A DNA stretch of 45,499 bases from UBA7672 sp040398425 (GTDB taxonomy: Bacteria > Pseudomonadota > Alphaproteobacteria > Caulobacterales > Hyphomonadaceae), in NCBI GenBank assembly GCA_040398425.1, contig JBBATZ010000035.1, forward strand, positions 1 through 45,499. Direction: 5' to 3'. Every line of letters starts with the position of its first letter. The stretch's first letter is position 1. Below are positions 33,524 to 41,362 of the stretch, one piece after another. The translations under genes were made by a program, and so were the position numbers. Under the pieces are notes generated by a model, which saw nothing but the letters and a program-made list of their open reading frames with translations, did not search any database and was not told where the DNA came from.

Positions 33524-35191
33524 ATGACCGACATGAGATTGGCCACCGGTCCACAGCCGCATGGCCGGGGCAATTTCCTGTCGCCCGTCTATCTCTGGGT
33601 CGCGGGCCTGCAGGGCTGGCGGGCGCTGGCGTTCTGCGCAGTGCTCGGCGCGATCGCAAACTTCGCATTCCCGCCTTTCCACATCTGGCCGCTTTATGCG
33701 GTCGCGCTATCGGGTCTCGTGTGGAGCCTTGATGGCGCACGCCTTGCACCAAAGCCGCGCCGTGCCGCGTTGTGGCGCGTCGGCGCATTTGGTTTCGCCT
33801 ATTATCTTGTCGGCATGCATTGGATCGCCTGGGCGTTCCTCGTCGATGCAGACGCCTTCGTGATTTTTATCTGGATGCCTTTGATCGCGCTGCCCGCGCT
33901 GCTCGGCGGCATTCTGGCGGGTGTCGTGTTCCTGGCTTACCCCTACTGGTGCCCGGGACCTGCACGCCTGATCATTTTCTCCAGCGCGTTCATGCTGGCC
34001 GAATGGTTTCGCGCCTCGCTGTTCAGCATTGGCGGTTTCCCTTGGAACATGCCTGGCATGATCTGGGCGCCGGGCGAAGCAATCTCGCAGTCAGCATCAC
34101 TCTGGGGCATCTATGGCTTGTCCGCGCTTACGCTCGTCGCGATGGCGTCGCCGGCCGTGTTAACAGATGCACGGCAGCGTGGGTCGACAGCCTCGCGTTC
34201 AGCTCCCCTCATTGTCGCCGCTATCGTGTTCGGCGCGCTCTGGGGTTGGGGCGCCAAGCGCCTTGGCGAATCCGCGGCTGACGTCGCCGCAGGCCCGATG
34301 GTGCGCCTGGTCGATACCGGCACGCCGCAGGCCGCGAAGCACAACCCGCAGAACGCCGTAGCGCTGGTCGAACGTTTCATTCGCCTCTCCGGACCCGCGA
34401 CGGCCAACTCTCCGCAAATTCTCATCTGGCCGGAAGGCGCGGTGCCAGCCTACCTGTTCGGCTGGGATCCTGCGCTGCGCGCCATCGCTGGATCCCTGGG
34501 CTCGCGCAAGCTGATCATCGGCACGGCACGCGTTGAAAATCCGGGCAAGGATGATCAGCGCGCGTACAATTCGCTCGCCGTGCTCAGCAGCCATAGCGAC
34601 GTGCAGGGCGCGCTGGCCTGGTATGACAAGCACATGCTGGTGCCGTTCGGCGAGTTCGTGCCGTTCTCTGGCTTACTCAAGAATATAGGTCTCAAGACGC
34701 TTCAGGATCTGGCGCCCGGCGGCTTTGAGGCTGGGCCAATGCCGGCGACGGTGACGGCGGATGGCGTGCCCCCTTTCGGTCCGCTGATCTGCTATGAAGC
34801 GATCTTCCCGGGCCTCTCGCCCAACGGGCCCGATCGTCCGGAATGGCTGGTCAATATCAGTATCGATGCCTGGTTCGGCGATCTCTTCGGCCCCGGACAG
34901 CATGCGGCGCAGGCGCGCTATCGCGCCATCGAGGAAGGCCTGCCGATGGCGCGTGTGGCCAGCCGCGGCGATACCGGCATGATCGACGGTTATGGTCGCT
35001 GGACCGCGCGCGCGTCGGTGGCTGATCCCAAACTGTATGGACCCGACCCGGAGGGCTGGCGCTCGGCCGTGGTGGATGCACGTATTCCCGCGGCCCTGTC
35101 GGCGACCCCCTACAGCAACTGGCGCGACGGGTTGTTCTGGCTGATCTTTGCTGTACTCAACCTCGGGTTGTTCGTGCTGCCGCGCCGCTAG
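33524..35191 (+). CDS. lnt: Apolipoprotein N-acyltransferase Lnt
   Basis: Lnt adds the third acyl chain to lipoproteins at the outer face of the inner membrane. The 555-residue protein has six to seven N-terminal membrane helices, then a periplasmic nitrilase-type domain (about 280-520), then a final helix (LFWLIFAVLNLGLFVL). The catalytic triad is visible: E304 (WPEGAVPAY), K369 (YDKHMLVPFGEFVP) and C423 (LICYEAIFPG). The ATG at 33524 follows GGGGAGGCGG. The lipoprotein encoded at 24518 is a likely client. Located between corC and an XRE regulator, as in rhizobia where the gene was also named actA. Confidence 0.95.
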   Translation: MTDMRLATGPQPHGRGNFLSPVYLWVAGLQGWRALAFCAVLGAIANFAFPPFHIWPLYAVALSGLVWSLDGARLAPKPRRAALWRVGAFGFAYYLVGMHWIAWAFLVDADAFVIFIWMPLIALPALLGGILAGVVFLAYPYWCPGPARLIIFSSAFMLAEWFRASLFSIGGFPWNMPGMIWAPGEAISQSASLWGIYGLSALTLVAMASPAVLTDARQRGSTASRSAPLIVAAIVFGALWGWGAKRLGESAADVAAGPMVRLVDTGTPQAAKHNPQNAVALVERFIRLSGPATANSPQILIWPEGAVPAYLFGWDPALRAIAGSLGSRKLIIGTARVENPGKDDQRAYNSLAVLSSHSDVQGALAWYDKHMLVPFGEFVPFSGLLKNIGLKTLQDLAPGGFEAGPMPATVTADGVPPFGPLICYEAIFPGLSPNGPDRPEWLVNISIDAWFGDLFGPGQHAAQARYRAIEEGLPMARVASRGDTGMIDGYGRWTARASVADPKLYGPDPEGWRSAVVDARIPAALSATPYSNWRDGLFWLIFAVLNLGLFVLPRR

Positions 35192-35239
35192 GCTAGTTGT
35201 TATCTCAACTTCTGGCTGTGGCAGACGTCGGGTGCAATT

Positions 35240-35668
35240 GTGGAAACGCGGGATCCTACGGACATCGACAGGCTCGTCAGCGAGCGAATTCTTGCGCGGC
35301 GGAACGAACTGGATATGTCCCAGCCCGAACTTGCGGAGCGGGTCGGCGTAACCTTCCAGCAGGTGCAGAAATACGAGAACGGCAAGAACCGGATTTCCGC
35401 CGGCCGCCTCTATGAAGTCGCCAAGGCGCTGGGCGTGACGATCCAATATCTTTACGAAAACGCGCCGCGGCTGATGCAGGCCCGGCGGGGGGGCGCGGAA
35501 GAGGCGGCGACTTTTGAGAGGCCGGACACGGGTGAGGAACTGGAATTGCTGACCGCGTTCCGGCGGATCGAATTTGCCAATGCACGCAAGGCGGTGGTCG
35601 ATCTGGCCAAGAAACAGGCCAAGCCCGGCGCAAAACCTGTTCGCAAAGCGTCCAAGACCCGCCGCTGA
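35240..35668 (+). CDS. XRE-family regulator, PraR/PhrR-like
   Basis: The 142-residue protein has one Cro/CI-type helix-turn-helix (about 12-68: MSQPELAERVGVTFQQVQKY, ENGKNRISAGRLYEVAKALG) and a basic C-terminal tail (KPGAKPVRKASKTRR). The QVQKYENGKNRISAGRLYE block is the hallmark of a widespread alphaproteobacterial group that includes rhizobial PraR/PhrR, whose gene also lies between lnt and metK as I recall. In rhizobia these repress surface-attachment and quorum-sensing genes; targets here are unknown. Start is GTG at 35240 and the ribosome site is weak. The gap to metK holds a palindromic operator. Confidence 0.88.
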   Translation: METRDPTDIDRLVSERILARRNELDMSQPELAERVGVTFQQVQKYENGKNRISAGRLYEVAKALGVTIQYLYENAPRLMQARRGGAEEAATFERPDTGEELELLTAFRRIEFANARKAVVDLAKKQAKPGAKPVRKASKTRR

Positions 35669-35702
35669 GCGTTGCTGAACTGTGGTCCGGCACCGGGTAA
35701 AT

Positions 35703-35724
35703 CATATAAAGCTTTCTTTATATG
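35703..35724. promoter_or_regulatory. Palindromic operator upstream of metK (SahR-like box)
   Basis: CATATAAAG-CTTT-CTTTATATG is a perfect 9-bp inverted repeat with a 4-base spacer, 45 bases before the metK start. AT-rich boxes of this shape upstream of SAM-cycle genes in alphaproteobacteria have, as I recall, been attributed to the ArsR-type regulator SahR. The sequence shows the palindrome; the regulator is inference. Confidence 0.6.
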
Positions 35725-35768
35725 CCCTGCCGGGTTATGGCAGCCGGATTGCCTGAAGGGAGTTTCGC

Positions 35769-36962
35769 GTGGCGCGTTCCGAATACCTTTTCACCAGTGA
35801 AAGCGTGTCCGAGGGACACCCCGACAAGGTCTGCGACCGTATCTCGGACGAGGTGGTGGACCTCTACTACCGCACCACGATCGAGCAGGGGCTGGACGTC
35901 TGGTCACTGCGCTGCGCCGCCGAGACACTTGCCACCACGAACAAGGTCGTCATCGCTGGTGAGTTCCGCGGCACGGATGCTGTCACCAGGGACCTGATCG
36001 CCCACCACGCCCGGATGGCCATCAAGGACATTGGCTATGATCAGGCGGGCTTCAGCTGGCGCGACGCCGACATCGAAGTCCTGCTGCATGGCCAGTCCGA
36101 GCACATCGCCCAGGGCGTCGACGCCTCGGGCAACAAGGAAGAGGGCGCGGGCGACCAGGGCATCATGTTTGGCTATGCGACGAACGAGACGCCTGAGTTG
36201 ATGCCGGCTCCGATCCAGTATTCACACCGCATCCTGAAATTGCTCGCCGACGCTCGCCACAGCGGAAAAGAAAAGACGCTCGCTCCGGACGCCAAGAGCC
36301 AGGTGACCGTGCGCTATGAGAACGGCAAGCCGAAGGAAGCCGTGTCCATCGTGCTGTCGACCCAGCATACGGACGAAAAGCAGACGTCCGAAGACATCCG
36401 CAAGATCGTCGAGCCGTACATCCGCAAGGCGCTGGGCGACACGCTGCCGATCGCCAAGAACTGCGTCTGGCACATCAACCCGACCGGCAAGTTCGTTATC
36501 GGCGGACCCGATGGCGATTGCGGTCTGACGGGTCGGAAAATCATCGTCGATACCTACGGCGGCGCGGCCCCCCATGGCGGCGGCGCGTTCTCGGGCAAGG
36601 ACCCGACCAAGGTTGACCGCTCGGCGGCTTATGCTGCGCGCTATCTCGCGAAGAACGTCGTGGCGGCTGGCCTTGCCGATCGTTGCGTGATCCAGCTCAG
36701 CTATGCGATTGGCATTCCTGAGCCGCTGTCGATCTATGCGAACTGCGATGGCACCGAAAAGTGCGATCTCGCTAAGCTCGAGAAGCGCCTCGGGGAAATC
36801 ATGGACCTCCGTCCGCGCGGCATCCGCACGCATCTCGGCCTCAACAAGCCGATCTATGCGCGCACCTCGGCCTACGGCCACTTTGGTCGAGAGCCCGATG
36901 CCGATGGCGGCTTCTCGTGGGAGAAGACCGACCTCGCCGACGCGCTGAAGGGCCTTGCCTAG
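35769..36962 (+). CDS. metK: S-adenosylmethionine synthetase
   Basis: MetK makes SAM from methionine and ATP. The 397-residue length is normal. Signatures: ESVSEGHPDKVCDRISDEVV (ATP/methionine site with its catalytic His), GAGDQGIMFGYATNETPELM (signature 1), GGGAFSGKDPTKVDRSAAYA (P-loop-like GGGAFSGKD, signature 2). All are intact. Start is GTG at 35769 with AGGGAG seven bases upstream. The palindrome at 35703 suggests regulation by SAM-cycle status. In the usual alphaproteobacterial order trmB follows metK; here alkB does. Confidence 0.96.
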   Translation: MARSEYLFTSESVSEGHPDKVCDRISDEVVDLYYRTTIEQGLDVWSLRCAAETLATTNKVVIAGEFRGTDAVTRDLIAHHARMAIKDIGYDQAGFSWRDADIEVLLHGQSEHIAQGVDASGNKEEGAGDQGIMFGYATNETPELMPAPIQYSHRILKLLADARHSGKEKTLAPDAKSQVTVRYENGKPKEAVSIVLSTQHTDEKQTSEDIRKIVEPYIRKALGDTLPIAKNCVWHINPTGKFVIGGPDGDCGLTGRKIIVDTYGGAAPHGGGAFSGKDPTKVDRSAAYAARYLAKNVVAAGLADRCVIQLSYAIGIPEPLSIYANCDGTEKCDLAKLEKRLGEIMDLRPRGIRTHLGLNKPIYARTSAYGHFGREPDADGGFSWEKTDLADALKGLA

Positions 36963-37022
36963 TCCGCCTGTCCTGTCGCAAATCCGGCGACGCCGTATCG
37001 GCATGGGCATAGATTTGCGCCC

Positions 37023-37628
37023 ATGATCCAGGGCTTTCGATTCCTGCCTGAATACTTCCGGCCAGACGCGCAGCGCGCGCTGGTGGCGGAGGTGCTTGCA
37101 CTGTTGAACGACAATCCGGTTTACCGGGGCGCGATGCCGCGTACGGGCAAGCAGCTGTCGGTTCGCAACACCAATCTCGGGCCGCTTGGCTGGGTGAGCG
37201 ACATTAAAGGGTATCGCTATCAGGCACATCATCCGGAGACGGGCAGGGCATGGCCGGCTATACCGCAAGTCCTGCTCGACCTCTGGACCGATGTGTCGTC
37301 TTACGACGCGCCGCCTGAGGCGTGCCTCGTGAACTGGTACGAGGCGGACTCGCGGCTCGGCCTGCACATCGATGCGGACGAGAGCGCGAAGGATGCGCCT
37401 GTCGTGTCGGTCTCGCTGGGATCACGGGCCTTGTTCAGGCTGGGCGGTCTTGAACGGAACAGCCCGACATCGTCGATGCGGCTGGCGTCCGGGGATGTGG
37501 TGGTTCTGGGCGGGCAGTCACGACGCGCCTATCACGGCGTCGACCGGATCTATCCTGATAGTTCCACGCTGGTTCCCGGTGGCGGGCGCATCAACCTTAC
37601 ATTGCGGCGCGTGACGGCGCCGGGCTGA
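37023..37628 (+). CDS. alkB: AlkB-type 2-oxoglutarate/Fe(II) dioxygenase
   Basis: AlkB removes alkyl groups from 1-methyladenine and 3-methylcytosine in DNA and RNA by oxidative demethylation. The 201-residue protein is AlkB-sized and carries the iron ligands H115-x-D117 (GLHIDADES) and H171 (YHGVDRI), plus the 2-oxoglutarate-binding Arg pattern near the end (GGRINLTLRRV). YRYQAHHPETGRAWPAIP resembles the nucleotide-lid region. There is no ada gene next to it. It starts 60 bases after metK on the same strand, where trmB is commonly found, so it was probably brought in or kept by rearrangement. Confidence 0.9.
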   Translation: MIQGFRFLPEYFRPDAQRALVAEVLALLNDNPVYRGAMPRTGKQLSVRNTNLGPLGWVSDIKGYRYQAHHPETGRAWPAIPQVLLDLWTDVSSYDAPPEACLVNWYEADSRLGLHIDADESAKDAPVVSVSLGSRALFRLGGLERNSPTSSMRLASGDVVVLGGQSRRAYHGVDRIYPDSSTLVPGGGRINLTLRRVTAPG

Positions 37629-37647
37629 AATGCTCAGCCCGAGCGGA

Positions 37648-37932
37648 TCAGGCGGTCTGTGGGCCGTCGACGCGCCAGTGGAGGTTGAGTGTCGGGCGCT
37701 CGGTCGGAACCTGTTCGCCGAGCATGCGTCCGAGCGGATGCTTGCCGATCTTGCGACGGAGTTCCTCGTCGGTGGATTCGGACTCCATGCGATAGACGCG
37801 GCTTTTGGGGTCGCGCTCGTCGATGATGAGCACATCGGCATTGCCACGAAACCAGGCGCCGCGGGCGTTGCCGTCCTGATCGATGTGGAAAACGACGACA
37901 GCCTTTTTCTTGTCAGTCTGGAACGGCCACAT
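37648..37932 (-). CDS. Small hypothetical protein
   Basis: The 94-residue product begins MWPFQTDKKKAVVVFHIDQD and reads as a compact alpha/beta domain (GAWFRGNADVLIIDERDPKS, RVYRMESESTDEELRRKIG). It has no signal, membrane helix or cysteine. Codon usage (high GC at third positions) and a plausible AGGGG ribosome site upstream support it over the open frame on the opposite strand. It converges with alkB with only 19 bases between stops. I do not recognise a family, and no neighbour suggests a role. Confidence 0.6.
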   Translation of the reverse strand: MWPFQTDKKKAVVVFHIDQDGNARGAWFRGNADVLIIDERDPKSRVYRMESESTDEELRRKIGKHPLGRMLGEQVPTERPTLNLHWRVDGPQTA

Positions 37933-38089
37933 GAAGGTTTAACCCCTGAGATCGAGCAGCTGTGACGGCCCCAGCCGTTCTTGAGCTAGCAACGGACGAT
38001 TGGCGTTCGTGTTCCCGGAGCGTCGAAAATCGGTGCTTTCAGAGGCCTGCGCGGCGCCAAAGCCACGGATAGCGCCACGCGGCCACGGG

Positions 38090-38104
38090 TTAAGCAGACG
38101 TTAA
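38090..38104 (+). promoter_or_regulatory. CtrA-type binding site
   Basis: TTAA-GCAGACG-TTAA is an exact TTAA-N7-TTAA match, the recognition element of the cell-cycle response regulator CtrA in Caulobacterales and Rhizobiales. It lies 26 bases upstream of the ATG at 38130 of a flagella-associated DUF1217 gene. That gene class is a plausible CtrA target. Confidence 0.72.
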
Positions 38105-38129
38105 ACGTGATCCGGTATGATTGCACTCC

Positions 38130-39239
38130 ATGACCACGCTTATGCCCCTGTCCACGGTCAGCATGCTGTTCGGCTCGTCGTCGAGCACGAGCACGCTTAC
38201 CTCGCTGGCGACCGGGACTTCGTCTTCTGGCACGACAACGGCCGATGTCGGAACCATCAAGACGGCCCTGGTCAATGCGGAAAAGAACGAAGCCAAGCAA
38301 CTGAAACAGGTCGCCAAGGATCCGGAAGTTGTCCGTGATCTGGCGCGCTACGCCAAGGTCGTGAAGAGCGCCAAGACGATCGACGACGTGCTGAACGATC
38401 CGATCGCCCGCAAGGTGCTGATGACCGCCGGCGGTGTCGGGGCGGATGTCGACAATGTTGGCCTCGCGAAGAAGGCGATGCTGTCTGACCCAACCAATAC
38501 ATCCTCGGTCGCTTACCGGATGTCGTCGATCAATGGCGGCTGGCTCCAGTTCGCCCGTGATTTCAATCTCGCCGAGTACGGGCTCGACCGCCTGTCGCCA
38601 CAGCAGAATGGCGTCGAGGGCAGGTTCCGCGTCGCATTCGAGCGCGAGGGCGAGCCGATCGAGGCGATGCTCGAGATCAAGAAAGTCAGGGGCGGCTACA
38701 CGGCCGCTGTCGATGGCGTCCTGGTTCCGATCACGGTCAATGGCAGCGAGGTCACCATCGATACGCTCTGGCGGGACGATGTGGACGAACTTCGTACGAC
38801 GCGCCTGATCGGCACGCTCGGCAAGGATAGCTTCTCCGGCGCGCAGTATGATGACGGCGTGAAGCTGGCCGATCCGTGGAGTGCAGGCGCATATTTCAAG
38901 GACGCGGTGGCGGACGTCAGCAACGCCTACATCGCCGAGAAGCGCCTCGATATGCTCGACGCGCAGCTGCCTGGCCTGGGGTCGGCTGTGCTTTTCAAGC
39001 AGTCCGCGTCGAGCTTCAAGGACGCGCTCGATATTCTGGGGTCTCCGCTGGGGCGTGAGATCGTCACGACGGCGTTCAACATTCCCAAGCAGATTGCGGT
39101 GCAGTCGATTGATGCGCAGGTCAAAGCGATCAACCAGCGCATGAACCCGGCGAAACTGCAGACGGCGAGCTTCGTGGACACGATCGCCCAGCGCTATCTC
39201 ATCATGCTGAACGGCGGTCTGGGCGGCGTTACGGCCTAG
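38130..39239 (+). CDS. DUF1217 flagella-associated protein
   Basis: The 369-residue protein has a Ser/Thr-rich start (STVSMLFGSSSSTSTLTSLA) and two blocks that match the DUF1217 family: AKTIDDVLNDPIARKVLMTA followed by AYRMSSINGGWLQFARDFNL, and near the end ILGSPLGREIVTTAFNIPKQ with FVDTIAQRYLIMLN. DUF1217 proteins occur in alphaproteobacterial flagellar loci. Their role is unknown; the lack of a signal peptide and a Ser/Thr-rich N-terminus are compatible with flagellar type III export. No other flagellar gene is here, so this is an outlying copy. I used the ATG at 38130 rather than an upstream TTG. A CtrA box lies in its promoter. Confidence 0.78.
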   Translation: MTTLMPLSTVSMLFGSSSSTSTLTSLATGTSSSGTTTADVGTIKTALVNAEKNEAKQLKQVAKDPEVVRDLARYAKVVKSAKTIDDVLNDPIARKVLMTAGGVGADVDNVGLAKKAMLSDPTNTSSVAYRMSSINGGWLQFARDFNLAEYGLDRLSPQQNGVEGRFRVAFEREGEPIEAMLEIKKVRGGYTAAVDGVLVPITVNGSEVTIDTLWRDDVDELRTTRLIGTLGKDSFSGAQYDDGVKLADPWSAGAYFKDAVADVSNAYIAEKRLDMLDAQLPGLGSAVLFKQSASSFKDALDILGSPLGREIVTTAFNIPKQIAVQSIDAQVKAINQRMNPAKLQTASFVDTIAQRYLIMLNGGLGGVTA

Positions 39240-39346
39240 CGCATGCGGGGGCGATCTCGCGCGTGCGCGTAGTCGCGCTCGCTTTTCGACGGACGCGCGC
39301 GTCGCGCGCTGCTCAGGGTGAGCGCAAACGGGGCTGTACTCAGGAG

Positions 39347-39360
39347 CTCATGGCCATGAG
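39347..39360. repeat. 14-bp perfect palindrome
   Basis: CTCATGGCCATGAG is an exact palindrome in the gap after the DUF1217 gene. Just upstream, 39300-39325 holds GC-rich repeats and CTCAGGGTGAGCG, similar to the element near 11311. It may be part of a dispersed repeat or a protein site; nothing else supports a function. Confidence 0.4.
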
Positions 39361-39402
39361 ACGGTCCACGGAGGTCAGCCCGGGGACCAGGTGAGCAACG
39401 AG

Positions 39403-39722
39403 CTACCCCAGCCGCAGGACCACTCTGGCAGGTCCGCCGCCTGCATATAGGTGAGCAGCGCGGCGAAGCTGCGCGTCCTTCTTACCATGCGCCACGAGGT
39501 CGGTCTTGTTGAGGCCGTGCTGGGCGCGCAGATGCTCGACATAGCCGTGAGAGCAGTCGCCGCGGCCCATGCAGGCGCGGCGATAGCTTTCAAAGCGACG
39601 CGCGGTGTCGGCCCAGTCTCCGGTGGCGCTGAAGAGGATGAAGGAGATGGCGCGAGGGTTCCAGCCGAGGCGGGGACATCACGCAGCAGCCAGATAGGCA
39701 GGCTCCGACGTTTCATGAGCAT
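39403..39722 (-). pseudogene. Frameshifted remnant of a small gene of unknown family
   Basis: On the minus strand an ATG at 39722 opens a frame (MKRRSLPIWLLRDVPAS) that loses coding character after about 20 codons. From about 39657 a different frame has strongly GC-ended codons and protein-like content: WNPRAISFILFSATGDWADT, then RRFESYRRACMGRGDCSHGY and EHLRAQHGLNKTDLVAHGKK, to a TAG at 39403. That second frame has a TGA just upstream and no start of its own. One deleted base, or two inserted, near 39657 would join them into a protein of about 105 residues. So either the gene is broken or the sequence has an indel error. I do not recognise the family. Confidence 0.6.
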
Positions 39723-39816
39723 GAGTTTAAACCCGCCGCGAGCTCGGCCGGTTTGCGTCGCGGTTTCCCGCAGGCTTTTTGGGGCAAGCTGTAGAGATTG
39801 CTGCGGAAGATTTTTC

Positions 39817-39839
39817 GGCGTCCGCCGAATCCGGACGCC
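39817..39839. repeat. 8-bp hairpin downstream of the DUF971 gene
   Basis: GGCGTCCG (39817-39824) pairs with CGGACGCC (39832-39839), loop CCGAATC. On the minus strand it lies about 50 bases past the DUF971 stop but is followed by GAAAAAT rather than T residues, so it is not a good intrinsic terminator. Confidence 0.4.
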
Positions 39840-39890
39840 CGCCTTCCCACAAAAGGGGCGTAGCTCGCGGTCCGCAAGTCTGGCCGTTCG

Positions 39891-40250
39891 CTATTCGCGC
39901 CGGAGACCGAGGTCCTTCATGCGGCCGAGATAGGCTGCCATGCGGGCGGTCTTCTGATGGCTGAGTTCGGCGAGGTAGGCCCAGGTGTAGAGGCCGGTGT
40001 TGTGGCCGTCGGAAAACTGGATGCGGAGCGCGTAACGGCCGACGGGTTCTGCGCCAGTGACGGTGATGTGGCGCTTGCGCGTGGGCGGGGGCGGGTTTTC
40101 CGAGCCGTGGCCCTTTGTTTCGGCGCTGGGGCTTTCGATGCGGAGGAGTTCGTAGGGGATGGAGCCCTCGCTGCCGTCATCGAAGCGGATCAGGAGTTCG
40201 GCGCGGGCCTTGTTGAAGCGGAGTCCTGCGGGGAAGGGGGCGGTGGTCAT
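39891..40250 (-). CDS. DUF971 protein (gamma-butyrobetaine-hydroxylase-like N-terminal domain)
   Basis: The 119-residue protein is a stand-alone DUF971 domain. Recognisable segments are LLIRFDDGSEGSIPYELLRI at the start and VGRYALRIQFSDGHNTGLYT-W-AYLAEL near the end. In eukaryotic gamma-butyrobetaine hydroxylase this domain is a small zinc-containing appendage; in bacteria the free form is often near Fe-S or Mrp genes, and its function is unclear. Here it is the last of a leftward series with Trm112- and LON-domain genes, separated from them by palindromic repeats. The length, 119, is standard. Confidence 0.85.
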   Translation of the reverse strand: MTTAPFPAGLRFNKARAELLIRFDDGSEGSIPYELLRIESPSAETKGHGSENPPPPTRKRHITVTGAEPVGRYALRIQFSDGHNTGLYTWAYLAELSHQKTARMAAYLGRMKDLGLRRE

Positions 40251-40282
40251 GTCGAGAATCCCCTCTGGGCGGCCCCTCCGGC

Positions 40283-40328
40283 TCGACGCTTAGCGTCGAT
40301 CCACCTCCCCCGGCCTTGCCGAGGGAGG
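40283..40328. repeat. Two adjacent intergenic palindromes
   Basis: TCGACGCT-T-AGCGTCGA (40283-40299) is a perfect 8-bp inverted repeat. Beside it CCTCCCCCGGC (40304-40314) pairs with GCCGAGGGAGG (40318-40328), ten of eleven positions, loop CTT. They fill most of the 85-base gap between Trm112 and DUF971 genes. No T run follows leftward, so they are more like a REP-type element than a terminator. Confidence 0.55.
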
Positions 40329-40335
40329 AAAGCTT

Positions 40336-40581
40336 TTACTTCGACGCGCCGAGGTCGCGGGCTTCGTCGCGGAGCATGACGGGGACGCCGTTGCGGATGG
40401 GGAAGGCGAGGCCGGCGGCGCGGCTGACCAGTTCGTTGGCGTCCCGATCGTAGATCAGCGCCGAGCGCGTGACGGGACAGACCAGCACTTCGAGGAGACG
40501 CGGGTCGACGCCCGGATCGCCTGTTTCAGATTGAGTCGGCTGCGTGTGATTCGATTGCATGGCGCGTTCTGCGTTGCTCAT
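40336..40581 (-). CDS. Trm112-family protein
   Basis: The 81-residue product contains the Trm112/YcaR-like pattern: DPRLLEVLVCPVTRSALIYD, then ELVSRAAGLAFPIRNGVPVM and LRDEAR. In eukaryotes and archaea Trm112 activates methyltransferases for tRNA, rRNA and release factors. The bacterial short form usually keeps only one of the zinc cysteines (CPVT here), so metal binding is doubtful. I chose the ATG at 40581, which overlaps the stop of the LON-domain gene (ATGA), indicating co-translation. Its role in bacteria is not established. Confidence 0.88.
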   Translation of the reverse strand: MSNAERAMQSNHTQPTQSETGDPGVDPRLLEVLVCPVTRSALIYDRDANELVSRAAGLAFPIRNGVPVMLRDEARDLGASK

Positions 40582-41312
40582 TGGACGTATCCGCCGCCCT
40601 GACCGGGGCGCTCCATTTGTAGCAGACTTATCAGAGCCGCACACCTGTCCTCAAGTGTGTGCGCTTCGAGAAGCGCCTGCTTCTCGGAATTGGCAAAGGG
40701 ACAACCCGCCGACAGCGAGTTTATCAGCGCCTCGAGCGGCGCCGATTCGACGGCGGCCCAGTCGGTCCTGAACTCGCTGCGGCTCAGATAGGCGCGAAGG
40801 GCTTCCTGCAGGCGCGCGCGCGCCGCGTCATCGAGCAGGTTGGTGTTGGCCGCGAGGTCGTGCGCGAACGGGGCCCAGTCGGCGCGAACCAGGCGATAAG
40901 GCGCGCCAGCCCGAAGCTCTTCGCCGCTGCGGAATCGGCCGATGCCGGTGAGGACAATCAGATATCGGCCGTCATCTGTCTCCTGAAACGCAGTGATACG
41001 GCCCGCGCAGCCCACTTGTGACAGGGCCGGGCGCTCATCGTCGAGCGGCGCATTGGGGCCGAACATGGAGGCCGACTGTATCATGCCGATCAGCCGGTGG
41101 CTTGCGAGCGCAGCATCAACCATGGCGAGATAACGCGGCTCGAAAATGTTGAGTGGCAGGCTGGCGCGCGGGAACAGCAGCGCGCCGCCGAGCGGAAACA
41201 CGGGTATGGCCGCTGGAAAGTCAGATGGCTTGCGATAGACGCGTGGCAAAGGCTGTGGCCCTCGACGAGATGCCCCGAAGGGCGGCGACCCCACCCGAGT
41301 CGGGGCCCTCAT
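40578..41312 (-). CDS. LON N-terminal substrate-binding-domain protein
   Basis: The 244-residue protein consists of a free LON N-terminal domain: IPVFPLGGALLFPRASLPLN, then IFEPRYLAMVDAALAS and RYLIVLTGIGRFRSGEEL. It lacks the AAA+ ATPase and protease parts of Lon, so it is not a protease. Such stand-alone proteins may act as adaptors or chaperones; function is unproven. The frame is open to 41519, but the ATG at 41312 leaves a reasonable N-terminus. It overlaps the Trm112 gene by four bases. In many alphaproteobacteria a thioredoxin of the CnoX type precedes this gene directly; here a MAPEG gene and a decarboxylase pair lie between. Confidence 0.87.
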   Translation of the reverse strand: MRAPTRVGSPPFGASRRGPQPLPRVYRKPSDFPAAIPVFPLGGALLFPRASLPLNIFEPRYLAMVDAALASHRLIGMIQSASMFGPNAPLDDERPALSQVGCAGRITAFQETDDGRYLIVLTGIGRFRSGEELRAGAPYRLVRADWAPFAHDLAANTNLLDDAARARLQEALRAYLSRSEFRTDWAAVESAPLEALINSLSAGCPFANSEKQALLEAHTLEDRCAALISLLQMERPGQGGGYVQ

Positions 41313-41362
41313 ATCATGACATGGGCAGGGCTGCGACCGATTCCAATCCCTATGCTCCGGCC

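Noticed and set aside
35725..35768. Possible SAM-II-type riboswitch ahead of metK
   Set aside because: CCGGATTGC recalls part of SAM-II, but the conserved GTTAAA segment and the pseudoknot partner are missing and the space is only 44 bases. The palindromic operator is a better explanation of control.
39451..39933. 160-codon plus-strand open frame in the 39.4-39.9 kb gap
   Set aside because: It runs opposite the better-supported minus-strand remnant and through palindromic non-coding DNA; it has no ribosome site or family resemblance.
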